From Candidatus Saccharibacteria bacterium oral taxon 488 (GTDB lineage Bacteria; Patescibacteriota; Saccharimonadia; Saccharimonadales; Saccharimonadaceae): a DNA stretch of 64,000 nt. A program made the position numbers and the translations under genes. Below the pieces are notes generated by a model, which saw nothing but the letters and a program-made list of their open reading frames with translations, was not told the DNA's origin and searched no databases. Shown here piece by piece: positions 42,756 through 51,379 of the stretch (positions are counted from its first letter, which is position 1; each line of letters starts with the position of its first letter). The stretch is taken from contig CP040003.1 in assembly GCA_005697215.1 (NCBI GenBank), positions 496,001-560,000 on the forward strand. The letters are read 5' to 3'.

Positions 42756-44468
42756 TTAGATCTGCATACAACGACTAAAGGTAGTCTCATCTGGGGATAT
42801 TGCCCGCAAAACCGCCTCACCATCAGGCAAGTCTATAGGGAATTTGATCTTATTGGTATGGTTAATAAATACCGCAAAGCGATCCAGCATACTACGCGCA
42901 GGAACCCCCTGCTTCTTATGAATTTGTTCATACGTATGGGCTGCCACGCGCACCATTATCGCATCATACAGCTCATGATCGTCACCACACATATCGTCAA
43001 TTATCCTGCACGCAATCTCAGCCGCCAAGCTGTCATCTGATAATCGCTGGTACTCCTCTTCGCCAAGTTGACTATAGACATCATCATTGTGTCGTCGCAA
43101 CTTCTCCACTTCCCGCTCAATACCAAACTCTTGTACAAGATCATCCGACTCCCGTGGTAATAAGATCTGAAGAGTGTTACGCAGCATCCACAAAGGATTA
43201 ATTCTCGTCCGGATATCGTACCGATCCTCATTAAGTAACCGGTCAATTATCACCTGCGGGTCGCTCGCTGCTCTCACCGTATCAGCAAACCGCTCTCTTA
43301 CATATTCGCTATATGCTGGGTCGATATTCTCAACTACGTGACGTAGCTCCTCTGGTGAATTGACGGTGTCAAACCTCTCTTCATAATCTTTAGCCATCTT
43401 CTGTCTAGGCGAACCCTCGGGAAACTCCCATGATCTTTTTGGCAGCCGACGATCAGGCTCGCTCAGTCTGATACCAAGTTCCTCGAGCCGGGCATTAGCA
43501 ATGCCATCAAGAGTTTCTACCGCTTCACCGCACTGCTCAAGCCTCATGATGTGCTGCTTGAAATCTTCACCATCTTCCCAGTCCCCAGGTAACACCTTCC
43601 GCCTCTTTTTAAGCCACGAAATGACGTCTTCGTAGCTATACCCATCATCATATTCCAATAAAAGGCCACCGCCCTGCTCACCCCATCTAATCTCACTCCA
43701 CAACCCGTCTTCCAGCGCGTCAAGCCAAATATTACGATTATCCTCGTCGTTCAGAGTCGCTAGGATCTCATCTTTCACCTTTTTAAGTAGATCATTGCGA
43801 CATGCTTCGCTAAATGGTAAGCTCTCGATACTCCCCTCGACATCACCCAGTAGTCTATTAACCATCCTGTCAGTACCATTCACCAAAATATCCGTACCAT
43901 ACTTATCAAGTATTTCAGCATCAGCAACTATTTTTGTCAATGGCGCATGCAGTAGTGTCGCCACTTCCTGTTCATGCTCTCCGAACCATGTGCGACAGTC
44001 ACCACGAAGCTCCTCGGTTGTTTTACGAGTGGGCCAATTTGATTTTTCGAATAGATCACTCCAATATACATCAAGATACTTCACGGTTTCTGGCGCACAG
44101 TGAGCTAATGTTAGTGTATACTTCATGATATCAGCAAGGCTCGCACCATATTCATGGCAATGATCAGCAAAACCGCTCCTATAGTCGGTAAAATCCGCCA
44201 CTTCCGCAGAATCACACATTCGCCTTGCCTCTTTTCCTAGGGCATGCAAGCTTCCGTCATTATCAGGGTCTTTTATCCTATCAAAGAAATTAGGCGGCAA
44301 CATAATACCTTGTGCCGACTCACACAGTGTATCTAATACTGCTCGCTCCTTTAAGTACATGGGGTTATACTTACCAAAAACCTCACGAATTTGATGAGAT
44401 ATCGACTCATGGTTAGGATTTTTATCCAGCGCAGCTTTATCGCTACTAGTTGAAATATGCTCACTCAT
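42756..44468 (-). CDS. Large acidic soluble protein of unknown function
   Basis: 570 residues, rich in Asp and Glu and helical throughout, without a signal peptide or membrane span. Local features are a His/Cys-containing helix (FADHCHEYGASL), a repeated DxxxxR-type helix pattern, and RCMQI at the end. No catalytic motif stands out. Single-gene unit with a leaderless-type promoter (TATAAT then seven bases). The codon pattern is similar to its neighbours. Function unknown. Confidence 0.75.
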   Translation of the reverse strand: MSEHISTSSDKAALDKNPNHESISHQIREVFGKYNPMYLKERAVLDTLCESAQGIMLPPNFFDRIKDPDNDGSLHALGKEARRMCDSAEVADFTDYRSGFADHCHEYGASLADIMKYTLTLAHCAPETVKYLDVYWSDLFEKSNWPTRKTTEELRGDCRTWFGEHEQEVATLLHAPLTKIVADAEILDKYGTDILVNGTDRMVNRLLGDVEGSIESLPFSEACRNDLLKKVKDEILATLNDEDNRNIWLDALEDGLWSEIRWGEQGGGLLLEYDDGYSYEDVISWLKKRRKVLPGDWEDGEDFKQHIMRLEQCGEAVETLDGIANARLEELGIRLSEPDRRLPKRSWEFPEGSPRQKMAKDYEERFDTVNSPEELRHVVENIDPAYSEYVRERFADTVRAASDPQVIIDRLLNEDRYDIRTRINPLWMLRNTLQILLPRESDDLVQEFGIEREVEKLRRHNDDVYSQLGEEEYQRLSDDSLAAEIACRIIDDMCGDDHELYDAIMVRVAAHTYEQIHKKQGVPARSMLDRFAVFINHTNKIKFPIDLPDGEAVLRAISPDETTFSRCMQI

Positions 44469-44475
44469 AGCTTAT

Positions 44476-44481
44476 ATTATA
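44476..44481 (-). promoter_or_regulatory. -10 element of a leaderless transcript (570-residue protein)
   Basis: TATAAT on the minus strand, then seven bases (ATAAGCT), then ATG at 44468. Confidence 0.65.
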
Positions 44482-44517
44482 TCACCTAATGTAATAATTA
44501 CAAGGAACACGCCATTA

Positions 44518-44988
44518 TCATACCAAGCTTTTATCAGATCTACGCCTCGCCCCGCCACCCAATCGCAGCAGTACATTATACAAAAATATAATAATTCCCC
44601 AAACAATCACGCTTAGATAATTACCCCAATTAAAATCATTCCAAGGATTGCGGGTCGGGCTGCCTGTCGGGTCGTACGCCACAAATCCCACTACGGCCAT
44701 CACGAGAATGATCAAGAGTCCGGAGACGATAATTTCACGCACGTAACTGGAGCGCTGAAATATTGACAGCCTCAGGTTATATCGAGCATCTGACGGCAAC
44801 AACACTAATAACACAATAACGATATATGATGGGATAGTTATTATACCCTCAAATATATCCCACGGGTTAACCTTCATGATATCAGGCCTCACCATCTTCA
44901 CAATCTCTTGCATGCCGAATGACACCCCAAAAAATAACGCCAGTGTGATCAGCACTAGCCCAATGGAACTCCATCGTCTAGTCCGCAT
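44518..44988 (-). CDS. Four-span membrane protein, partner of the upstream soluble gene
   Basis: 156 residues. Hydrophobic segments are at about 8-25, 48-66, 86-106 and 127-145; basic C-terminus (RRRSDK). Its start overlaps the end of the gene at 44978 by 11 bases, so the two are co-translated. It could form a functional pair with that soluble protein. No family recognised. Confidence 0.65.
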   Translation of the reverse strand: MRTRRWSSIGLVLITLALFFGVSFGMQEIVKMVRPDIMKVNPWDIFEGIITIPSYIVIVLLVLLPSDARYNLRLSIFQRSSYVREIIVSGLLIILVMAVVGFVAYDPTGSPTRNPWNDFNWGNYLSVIVWGIIIFLYNVLLRLGGGARRRSDKSLV

Positions 44989-45907
44989 TGTTCGCTCCCG
45001 TTATGACATTGGTGGCTGCTTTATATACCTCGTGGATTTTACCAAAAACCTGATTATCATACTCTTCTCTATCTTCGATGCTGCTGTCTGGCAATTCGAT
45101 AGTATTCTTGAACTGCGGCTGCATGATATTTACCGACGTTACTTCCATGCCCTCTTCAATTTCAACTTCGTAGACCTGCTTTTCGACGCCCGGAAATTCC
45201 TTCATATAGTGATCAATGTACGCGCCAGGAGACAGAAACTTACCTCTACTTGGCCGAAAATCGATAACGACGGTGCCGAGCGTATCGGTACGATTGTCGA
45301 TCGAGGGCGCGGAGAATAAACTTTTCGCTAGCTGGCTGATTTTATTATTGTGTTCTATAGCTTCGCGAGTAACAAATATCTTCGCGGATTTTATACGATG
45401 CGCCCGCCTGATTAGCTCGATGGCATCTGGATGACAAACTACTGTCCCGATAAATGCCGTCTTTTCGGAGAGCGAAAGTTTTACTACTTGATTATTAATA
45501 TATGCTAAAATCTTTACATTTGTGGCAACATTTCGGTTATATTCTAACGCCATAATTCCCTTGTCAGCATAGTACAGGAAATGCACTACCTGCACCGGCA
45601 GCTGCCCATCAGGCAACGGATAGCGCCTGACGAGATCATCATCGTCCCTGCCTATGGTAATCACGTTTGACCCGTACACGGCAATGATGCCAGCATAGCA
45701 TTTGGATAGTTCACTGGTTTTATGTAGCTTGTCAAACTGCAAGAGCCGCATAAACGACTCGTCGTCATTTGGATTATACTGCCAATTCCTATCGTCTTCT
45801 TCGAGATTCATCAAATCACGGAGAACATCCTCAAATGGGTAGCTGCCGTATCCCTCATCGTCACGATTGGTGATGTTGTAGAGAAAGACGTTGCGCTTGA
45901 TCATCAC
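44978..45907 (-). CDS. Soluble unknown protein paired with a membrane protein
   Basis: 309 residues, GGAGAG Shine-Dalgarno inside the gap after pheS. Mixed alpha/beta, acidic N-terminal part (NLEEDDRNW), VVHFLYYADKGIMALEYNRN, a DTLGTVVIDFRPSRGKFL strand region, and a Glu-rich C-terminus. The general look (strand-rich sensor followed by an overlapping four-span membrane gene) recalls RexA/RexB-type exclusion pairs, but no sequence motif proves this. Downstream of pheS in the same operon. Confidence 0.6.
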   Translation of the reverse strand: MMIKRNVFLYNITNRDDEGYGSYPFEDVLRDLMNLEEDDRNWQYNPNDDESFMRLLQFDKLHKTSELSKCYAGIIAVYGSNVITIGRDDDDLVRRYPLPDGQLPVQVVHFLYYADKGIMALEYNRNVATNVKILAYINNQVVKLSLSEKTAFIGTVVCHPDAIELIRRAHRIKSAKIFVTREAIEHNNKISQLAKSLFSAPSIDNRTDTLGTVVIDFRPSRGKFLSPGAYIDHYMKEFPGVEKQVYEVEIEEGMEVTSVNIMQPQFKNTIELPDSSIEDREEYDNQVFGKIHEVYKAATNVITGANNAD

Positions 45908-45933
45908 AGCTCTCCGATGAACCTAACGGTGAA

Positions 45934-46977
45934 TTAAAACTGCTCCAAAAAATCCAACTTACCACTCTCGAAATGCCGCACGTCCTCGATGCCGTATTTC
46001 ATCATCACCAGGCGGTCGATGCCGCAGCCAAAGGCAAAACCGGTGTATTCATTCGGATCGATGTCAGCAGCTTTCAGCACATTCGGATGGATCATACCGC
46101 AGCCCAGTAGTTCAATCCAGCCTTCGCCCGAGCAAACCTTACAATCTGGATTCTTACCTTCACAAAACGGACAGCTTAGCGCAAATTCAAAGCTCGGTTC
46201 GGTGAACGGGAAGTAAAATGGATTGACGCGCACGTCAAGTTTCTTGCCGTAATATTCCTGCAAAAACTCCTGCAGTGTGGCGATGAGATTACCGACATTA
46301 ACTCCCTTGGCGACATACACGCCCTCGACTTGATAGAACGTGTGCTCGTGCCGCGCGTCCAGGTCTTCGTTGCGAAACACCCGGTCGGGCACGATAGCAG
46401 CGATCGCCTCGCCTTTTTCCAAATTGCCATGATATTTTTTCAGCACGCGGTTTTGCATGGTCGAGGTGTGCGCCGGCGCAATCAAACGGTCGCCGTTAGC
46501 GTCAGTCTCTTCGGTCATGAAGGTATCGTAATCATCACGCGCCGGGTGACCCTTTGGAAAGTTCAAGCTCTCAAACATATGAAATTGATCGTCAATCTCA
46601 CGCGACTCTTCCGTCACGAAACCCATGCGATTGAAAATGTCAGAAATACGCTCAATCTCGGCGCTCAGCGGGTGAATCGTACCCCGCTCACTCGGCAGTA
46701 ATTCAGGCCGGGGAGCATTGACGTCCATAGGCGCCGTGACGTCAATTGGCGGCAAATCAACTTTTGATAGTTCATCTTCACGAGCCGTAATCGCCCGCTC
46801 CAACTCCTGCTTCAGTTCATTAACTTTCTTACCAAACGCCCCGCGCTCCTCGGCTGGTAACGTCGCAATAATGCCATATAGTTCCCGCAGCTCTGCGCTC
46901 CGCAACACGCTGCGCGGTTCAGCTACTTCGGTTACGCGCGATAATAATAGTGCTCGAACTTCATCCAACTTTTCCAT
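45934..46977 (-). CDS. pheS: Phenylalanyl-tRNA synthetase alpha subunit
   Basis: 347 residues. N-terminal coiled coil (about 1-75), then class II motifs: HPLSAEIERISDIFNRMGF, HTSTMQNRVLKKY, RVFRNEDLDARHEHTFYQVEG (motif 2), and the C-terminal GFAFGCGIDRLVMMKYGIEDVR (motif 3). An unusual CPFCEGK...CKVCSGEGW stretch forms a CxxC pair of pairs (a probable zinc site) also seen in some other PheS proteins. Separated from pheT by about 4 kb. Confidence 0.95.
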   Translation of the reverse strand: MEKLDEVRALLLSRVTEVAEPRSVLRSAELRELYGIIATLPAEERGAFGKKVNELKQELERAITAREDELSKVDLPPIDVTAPMDVNAPRPELLPSERGTIHPLSAEIERISDIFNRMGFVTEESREIDDQFHMFESLNFPKGHPARDDYDTFMTEETDANGDRLIAPAHTSTMQNRVLKKYHGNLEKGEAIAAIVPDRVFRNEDLDARHEHTFYQVEGVYVAKGVNVGNLIATLQEFLQEYYGKKLDVRVNPFYFPFTEPSFEFALSCPFCEGKNPDCKVCSGEGWIELLGCGMIHPNVLKAADIDPNEYTGFAFGCGIDRLVMMKYGIEDVRHFESGKLDFLEQF

Positions 46978-46978
46978 G

Positions 46979-47215
46979 TCATCGCCCCTGCATTAAAAAC
47001 ATACCGACAACCACCGCTGCCATAATGATAATTAAAATCCAGGCCGGCGCCAGCGTCGTCGTCTGCTTCGTATCTTCCAAATATTTTACATCCTCTACGC
47101 CGTCTAGACTGGCTTTTTCCTGAAGGCCCGACGCCTTGGCCTTCTCGCGCAGCTCCGCCGCAATGCGTTCTTGGAGCTCACTACGACTATCTTGTTGATT
47201 TACAAATAATCCCAT
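46979..47215 (-). CDS. Small tail-anchored membrane protein
   Basis: 78 residues: a charged helical cytoplasmic part with Glu/Lys repeats (RSELQERIAAELREKAK), then a C-terminal membrane span (ILIIIMAAVVVGMFLMQGR). One base separates it from pheS, so it heads the pheS operon. Leaderless-type start (TATAAT then six bases). Function unknown. Confidence 0.75.
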   Translation of the reverse strand: MGLFVNQQDSRSELQERIAAELREKAKASGLQEKASLDGVEDVKYLEDTKQTTTLAPAWILIIIMAAVVVGMFLMQGR

Positions 47216-47221
47216 ATGTCG

Positions 47222-47227
47222 ATTATA
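47222..47227 (-). promoter_or_regulatory. -10 element of a leaderless transcript (pheS operon)
   Basis: TATAAT on the minus strand, then CGACAT, then ATG at 47215. It sits back to back with the promoter of the aquaporin gene (TATAAT on the plus strand at about 47238). Confidence 0.65.
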
Positions 47228-47271
47228 CCAGATATGTTATAATGATAGTAATAGTACAGTAAGGAGGGACT

Positions 47272-48267
47272 ATGGCCACGAAGAAGACTACTAAAAAGGC
47301 CGCGACTGCAAAATCCAGTTCAAAGAAAACGACTGCTGCAGCTGCTACATCGAAAACAACCGTAACGCGTGTCACCAGCAAGGCTGAGACGAAAAAACCA
47401 GAGGTCAAATCAACTGCTGCTAAACCCGTCAGAACTAGCTCACCACGCAAAAAATTAGATACCAAGCTACCGCGCAACCTCGTCAACATCGTACTCGCCG
47501 AAGTTGCTGGTACGTTCATCTTGACGCTAGTCGCCTTGTTCTCGGCATATATGATGACACCGTTTTACATTGGTCTAGCACTGGTAGTATTAGTGCTCGG
47601 TATTGGTGCAATCTCCGGCGCGCACATTAACCCAGCCGTGACGTTCGGTCTCTGGACGATGCGTAAGCTTCGGGCTATACTCGTGCCGTTCTACTGGGCA
47701 GCACAATTCCTTGGCGCAATGGCTGCCGTTGTCTTGATGGGAGCAATTTCATCAGGTAGCTTCGTCATTAACTTTGACCAATTTACCACTTTCTCGTGGG
47801 CGATCTTTGCCGTCGAGCTCGTCGGTATGGCGGTCTTTATGTTCGGGGTGAGCGCTGCTCTGTCACGCACTGATCTCAAGAACACCAGCAGGGCCGTAGT
47901 CATTGGTATGTCATTGACACTTGGCTTGGTGGTTAGCGGTGCATTGCTACCACTCGCCCAAAATGCTGCTGTCCAAAAGTACCAACAGGAGCAGGCGAAT
48001 GCTTCTCGGCAAACTCAACAATCAAAAGACCAGCGCACCTACCCACGCGAAGTGTATATCAGCGGTGCAACACTGAACCCAGCAGTTGCTCTGGCGGTCA
48101 CTGAAAAGACTAACTCGCAGCTACAGAACGCCTCAGCACCAGCACAGAAAACAGAGAAAATGTATACCCGCCTCAGCCTCGAGGTTATTGCCGCAACCCT
48201 CGTTGGAGCAGCACTCGGCGGTAACTTGTTCCTGCTGATTGGCTATCGCAATAAGGTTGAAGAATAA
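47272..48267 (+). CDS. Aquaporin/glycerol-facilitator family channel with a basic N-terminal tail
   Basis: 331 residues, AAGGAGG before the ATG. Residues 1-65 are a Lys/Ala/Thr/Ser-rich tail like histone H1 or nucleoid-associated proteins (KKTTKKAATAKSSSKK). The channel has six spans with both pore motifs: GAHINPAVTFGLW and SGATLNPAVALAV. An insertion of polar residues (QQEQANASRQTQQSKDQR) precedes the second NPA. It would conduct water or small solutes. Divergent from the pheS operon. Confidence 0.85.
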   Translation: MATKKTTKKAATAKSSSKKTTAAAATSKTTVTRVTSKAETKKPEVKSTAAKPVRTSSPRKKLDTKLPRNLVNIVLAEVAGTFILTLVALFSAYMMTPFYIGLALVVLVLGIGAISGAHINPAVTFGLWTMRKLRAILVPFYWAAQFLGAMAAVVLMGAISSGSFVINFDQFTTFSWAIFAVELVGMAVFMFGVSAALSRTDLKNTSRAVVIGMSLTLGLVVSGALLPLAQNAAVQKYQQEQANASRQTQQSKDQRTYPREVYISGATLNPAVALAVTEKTNSQLQNASAPAQKTEKMYTRLSLEVIAATLVGAALGGNLFLLIGYRNKVEE

Positions 48268-48290
48268 TTCTCTTCCTCGGTAGTTACCGT

Positions 48291-48317
48291 ATCCCCGCCC
48301 GCTTGGCGGGGATTTTT
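48291..48317 (+). terminator. Terminator of the aquaporin gene
   Basis: ATCCCCGCC pairs with GGCGGGGAT around CGCTT, followed by TTTTGG. Confidence 0.8.
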
Positions 48318-48327
48318 GGTGAGACAA

Positions 48328-49398
48328 TTATTCTTCCTGCGCCGGCCGATCGATTAATTCCGGCTGCGTTTGGTGATCACCACCAGAGATCCGCACCACG
48401 TCTTTATCAATCTTGTCCAGCTCCTTGTACGAATTATTATAATGCCCGACAGTCGTACTGAGACTTTTGCCCATCTTGGTCATCAGCTCATCAAACTTTT
48501 TAATATGCACACCCAGCTGGCCAACACGCACCTGGATGCCCTTGGCCTGCTCCTCAATTTGTAGACTCCTCAGACCCTGCAGCACCGTCTGTAAATACGC
48601 CAAAAAGCTGGTCGGACTGACGATGATCACGCGCTTGTCACGAAAGGCGTATTCGATCAAATCGCGGCTCGAACCGCCCGCACCAACATTATTGATGAGT
48701 AGGTCATAATACAGCGACTCACTAGGTATAAACATAAAGGCAAAGTCCATGGTATGCTCACGCGGGCGAATGTATTTGCTGGTTTCGTCAATGCGACCTT
48801 TCAGGTCAGCCTTCACCTTGTTTAGCCATAGCTCACGCTCAGCTTTGGTCTCGGCGTTGATCATGCGGTTATAATTTTCCAAGCTAAACTTACTATCCAC
48901 CGGCAAAATCTGCCCCTTGTCCAGGAAGATAACCGCATCAACAATCTCGCCGTCCTTGAAGCGATATTGCATCTGAAACTGCTTGGCGGGCAGCACGTTA
49001 TCTAGTACGCTTTCCAGATAAAATTCGCCAAACACGCCGCGCTGTTTAGGATTTTGCAAGACGTTCTGCAGGGTTTTCAGGTCAGTCGCCACGTCGACCA
49101 CTCGCTTATTCGTTTCGTCTAGCTTGGCCAGCCGCTGCGTCACGTCCGCCACCAACTTGGCACTTTCCGACAACTGCTTTTGCACCGAGGTCTGCACCTG
49201 AGCATTGCTGCGCTCAAGTTTATCGCTGACTGATTCATTCAGCTTGGCGATGGTTCGCCCCAGCTCCACCACGTCAGTTTTGATGAGCTCGACCGATGAC
49301 TGATTTTTTAGCTCACTTAACTTTGACTGCAATACAAATAGCATCGCACCCAACCCCATAACGATAATACCTAAGAGAATAATGATAATGATTTCCAT
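48328..49398 (-). CDS. rmuC: DNA recombination protein RmuC
   Basis: 356 residues. N-terminal membrane span (IIIIILLGIIVMGLGAMLFVL), a long coiled coil (about 25-115), and the RmuC nuclease-like core: KQRGVFGEFYLESVLDNVLP, FKDGEIVDAVIFLDKGQILPVDSKF, FMFIPSESLYYDLL, RVIIVSPTSFLAYL. The family limits inversions and rearrangements near repeats in E. coli. Leaderless-type start (TACACT then six bases). Confidence 0.92.
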   Translation of the reverse strand: MEIIIIILLGIIVMGLGAMLFVLQSKLSELKNQSSVELIKTDVVELGRTIAKLNESVSDKLERSNAQVQTSVQKQLSESAKLVADVTQRLAKLDETNKRVVDVATDLKTLQNVLQNPKQRGVFGEFYLESVLDNVLPAKQFQMQYRFKDGEIVDAVIFLDKGQILPVDSKFSLENYNRMINAETKAERELWLNKVKADLKGRIDETSKYIRPREHTMDFAFMFIPSESLYYDLLINNVGAGGSSRDLIEYAFRDKRVIIVSPTSFLAYLQTVLQGLRSLQIEEQAKGIQVRVGQLGVHIKKFDELMTKMGKSLSTTVGHYNNSYKELDKIDKDVVRISGGDHQTQPELIDRPAQEE

Positions 49399-49404
49399 AC
49401 TCTT

Positions 49405-49410
49405 AGTGTA
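49405..49410 (-). promoter_or_regulatory. -10 element of a leaderless transcript (rmuC)
   Basis: TACACT on the minus strand, then AAGAGT, then ATG at 49398. Confidence 0.5.
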
Positions 49411-49416
49411 CAGGGA

Positions 49417-49911
49417 TTACAGAGACAAGACAACTCGCGCCAGCAGGACGAATATAGCAACAAATAAAATTGCTGCAGCGTTGCCGCGAATACGGTTCAG
49501 CCACATTGCGGTTGCGTATACGAAGCCAAACGCCACGGTTGTTACCATCAGCGACAACCACCACACCTCAGCAGTCGAGACACCAACACCCCACAGTGCA
49601 CCAACCGCCGCGAGTACCACGAGCAGCGGCCGCCGAACTCGATTGAGGGCGATAATTGGTACGAGCATAACGCTGACCAATACCAGCGCAACGTAGACAC
49701 CGATTTGCGCACTGTTCGTACACATTGATGGGTCGGCCGTCGGACCGCAAATAATCTGCTTTAGGATAAAGCGATCGAGCGCCAGGGCGATCAGCCATGT
49801 CACGACACCGCCAATCATACCGCTGCTGACAACTCGCCAGAACACCGCCGGCGTCACAGGAAACATATAGTCTGATTCTTCCTCGTGAAAAACTTTCTCA
49901 AACCACTTCAC
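49417..49911 (-). CDS. Four-span membrane protein of unknown function
   Basis: 164 residues from a GTG at 49911; TATAGT ends 10 bases upstream, so the leader is at most a few bases. Spans are at about 22-40, 66-84, 88-118 (two close segments) and 140-158, joined by short loops. One loop has two Cys (about 20 residues apart, IICGPTADPSMC). No family recognised. Confidence 0.65.
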   Translation of the reverse strand: MKWFEKVFHEEESDYMFPVTPAVFWRVVSSGMIGGVVTWLIALALDRFILKQIICGPTADPSMCTNSAQIGVYVALVLVSVMLVPIIALNRVRRPLLVVLAAVGALWGVGVSTAEVWWLSLMVTTVAFGFVYATAMWLNRIRGNAAAILFVAIFVLLARVVLSL

Positions 49912-49952
49912 AATAGATACAACTATAGCAGTAATTTGATAAAACCGCAACC

Positions 49953-50435
49953 CTATTTTGCAGTGCGTGACACCCGTCGCAATGGCATGTACCAGAATAT
50001 ACCCGCCCAGGCGATAATGAGCCCCCCAGCCACATCAAGCGGCGTATGCACCAGCGCCACCACCCGCCCTATACTGACCAGCAGCGTCATCACCAAACAG
50101 GCCACGGCCCACCCTCGACACTTCGCGCCGAACCACACCGCCAACGTGATGGCCATAGTGAACAGGGCGTGATCGGACGGGAAACCCGGATTATCCAAAA
50201 ACGAGGCGCCGGCGCTCACGCCCGCCAGCTCAAACGGACGGAGGCCTGATGGCTGATATAACAACCCGATAATTTTCGCCGCCACAAACGCCGTCAATCC
50301 CGCCATCAGCACTCGCATATACACCTGATAGCGCCGGCCTCGCGGCACATGTCGGATGAGCGTATACATCCCGATTAACACCACCGGGATCACCAGCCCG
50401 TCGGCAATAATTTTCACCATCCATGAGATATCCAT
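49953..50435 (-). CDS. PAP2-family membrane phosphatase
   Basis: 160 residues from the ATG at 50435 (TATAAT then seven bases, no Shine-Dalgarno). Phosphatase motifs are GFPSDHALF (PSxH) and SIGRVVALVHTPLDVAGG (SRxxxxxHxxxD), with several spans. The first motif (KxxxxxxRP) is reduced. Likely acts on undecaprenyl pyrophosphate or another lipid phosphate at the outer face. Confidence 0.85.
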   Translation of the reverse strand: MDISWMVKIIADGLVIPVVLIGMYTLIRHVPRGRRYQVYMRVLMAGLTAFVAAKIIGLLYQPSGLRPFELAGVSAGASFLDNPGFPSDHALFTMAITLAVWFGAKCRGWAVACLVMTLLVSIGRVVALVHTPLDVAGGLIIAWAGIFWYMPLRRVSRTAK

Positions 50436-50442
50436 AAGCTCC

Positions 50443-50448
50443 ATTATA
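50443..50448 (-). promoter_or_regulatory. -10 element of a leaderless transcript (PAP2)
   Basis: TATAAT on the minus strand, then GGAGCTT, then ATG at 50435. Confidence 0.65.
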
Positions 50449-50532
50449 CCCTGCTGGGCGTCAGCGTCAAACCCCGAGCTCGGCCTGCCGACTTGCGCCA
50501 CTTTACCGTTCGTAGTATAATCAGACACGCAT

Positions 50533-50607
50533 TGGGGATTCGCCAAGTGGTAAGGCACCGGGTTCTGGTCCCGGCATTCGGGGGTTCGAATCCCTCATCC
50601 CCAGCCA
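50533..50607 (+). tRNA. tRNA-Gln (anticodon CTG)
   Basis: TGGGGAT/ATCCCCA acceptor, GCCA/GGCA D-stem, CCGGG-TTCTGGT-CCCGG anticodon arm, GGGGG/CCCTC T-stem (one non-Watson-Crick pair) with canonical TTCGAAT loop, discriminator G, and encoded CCA. Confidence 0.95.
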
Positions 50608-50615
50608 AGAAAAAG

Positions 50616-50640
50616 GATTGACGTTTTGTCAATCTTTTTT
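50616..50640. terminator. Bidirectional terminator between tRNA-Gln and a convergent gene
   Basis: GATTGAC and GTCAATC form a 7-bp stem; TTTTTT follows on the plus strand and CTTTTTC on the minus strand. Confidence 0.85.
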
Positions 50641-51132
50641 CTTACACTTTGGTTTGGTATGAGCCTGATGGTCAGTTGATGTTTCTTGAGATTTTACCGT
50701 GGTTGTCGCGCCACCCTGGCCGAAACCGCTTGCCCATATCGCCAAAATCCACACGCCGGCCAGGAACAGGAGCGACCAGCTACCGCCCGGTAGGTCAAAC
50801 GTCGCCCCAAATATCATTGATACTCCGTGACAGAATGCCATGCTTTCTAGCAGCGTCAACAGTAGTAGCGCCACGATGCCCATCATGGCACTGACCTTTC
50901 TCAATCTAGCCGATATATCCATGGCCAGCAGGAATGGCAATGCCCCAATCTCTGCGACAACGAGAACAATGGCGCACACTGCCGCCATCACGCTCGGCAA
51001 TCCAGCGAGCATTGCTGGGAACTTATCAAACGAAAATAGCTGGCTCAAGACGATGACGAGAATATATCCGGCAATGATTAACCGTACAATGTGTACGACT
51101 GATATTGGTCGTTGGGTTGATGTTTTCTTCAT
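50629..51132 (-). CDS. Four-span membrane protein of unknown function
   Basis: 167 residues. Spans at about 12-30, 42-64, 81-103 and 118-138; a basic hydrophilic C-terminal tail (HTKPKCKKKD). Leaderless-type start (TATACT then six bases). The stop lies inside the shared terminator hairpin. No family recognised. Confidence 0.7.
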   Translation of the reverse strand: MKKTSTQRPISVVHIVRLIIAGYILVIVLSQLFSFDKFPAMLAGLPSVMAAVCAIVLVVAEIGALPFLLAMDISARLRKVSAMMGIVALLLLTLLESMAFCHGVSMIFGATFDLPGGSWSLLFLAGVWILAIWASGFGQGGATTTVKSQETSTDHQAHTKPKCKKKD

Positions 51133-51138
51133 AGATAC

Positions 51139-51144
51139 AGTATA
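51139..51144 (-). promoter_or_regulatory. -10 element of a leaderless transcript (membrane protein at 50629)
   Basis: TATACT on the minus strand, then GTATCT, then ATG at 51132. Confidence 0.6.
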
Positions 51145-51193
51145 CCGACCCGCCTTAAAAAGCTCAAGCTTGTTGTATTATTTACCAAAGCGC

Positions 51194-51323
51194 TTGCTTT
51201 TTTTATTAAAAAAACGTACAGTAACAACAAGCGAACGATACAAAAACAAACACTACTGACGTTTCTTTCGCTCTACGACATCCACCACAACAAAATACCG
51301 TTACGGAGATGTAGCGGTATTTT
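51194..51323 (+). ncRNA. Candidate small RNA in a divergent intergenic region
   Basis: TTGCTT (51194-51199), 17 bases, TACAGT (51217-51222), then about 95 bases ending in a 12-bp hairpin (AAATACCGTTAC with GTAGCGGTATTT, 51293-51322) and TTTCC. A terminator-like stem has no obvious use between two divergent genes unless a short RNA ends there. Confidence 0.35.
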
Positions 51324-51343
51324 CCGTTGTTGGATAAATCACA

Positions 51344-51359
51344 ACGCTATATATAGCGT
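51344..51359. promoter_or_regulatory. Perfect 16-bp palindrome at the ParB-like gene promoter
   Basis: ACGCTATATATAGCGT lies over the -35 position of the promoter whose -10 is TATAGT (51368-51373). Probable operator, perhaps for autoregulation by the downstream DNA-binding protein. Confidence 0.6.
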
Positions 51360-51367
51360 ATACGTGC

Positions 51368-51373
51368 TATAGT
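51368..51373 (+). promoter_or_regulatory. -10 element of a leaderless transcript (ParB-like gene)
   Basis: TATAGT, then AACAAT, then ATG at 51380. Confidence 0.65.
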
Positions 51374-51379
51374 AACAAT

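Noticed and set aside
50444..50632. Minus-strand ORF across tRNA-Gln reading GDEGFEPPNAGTRTRC
   Set aside because: This is the well-known spurious translation of the antisense strand of a tRNA gene.
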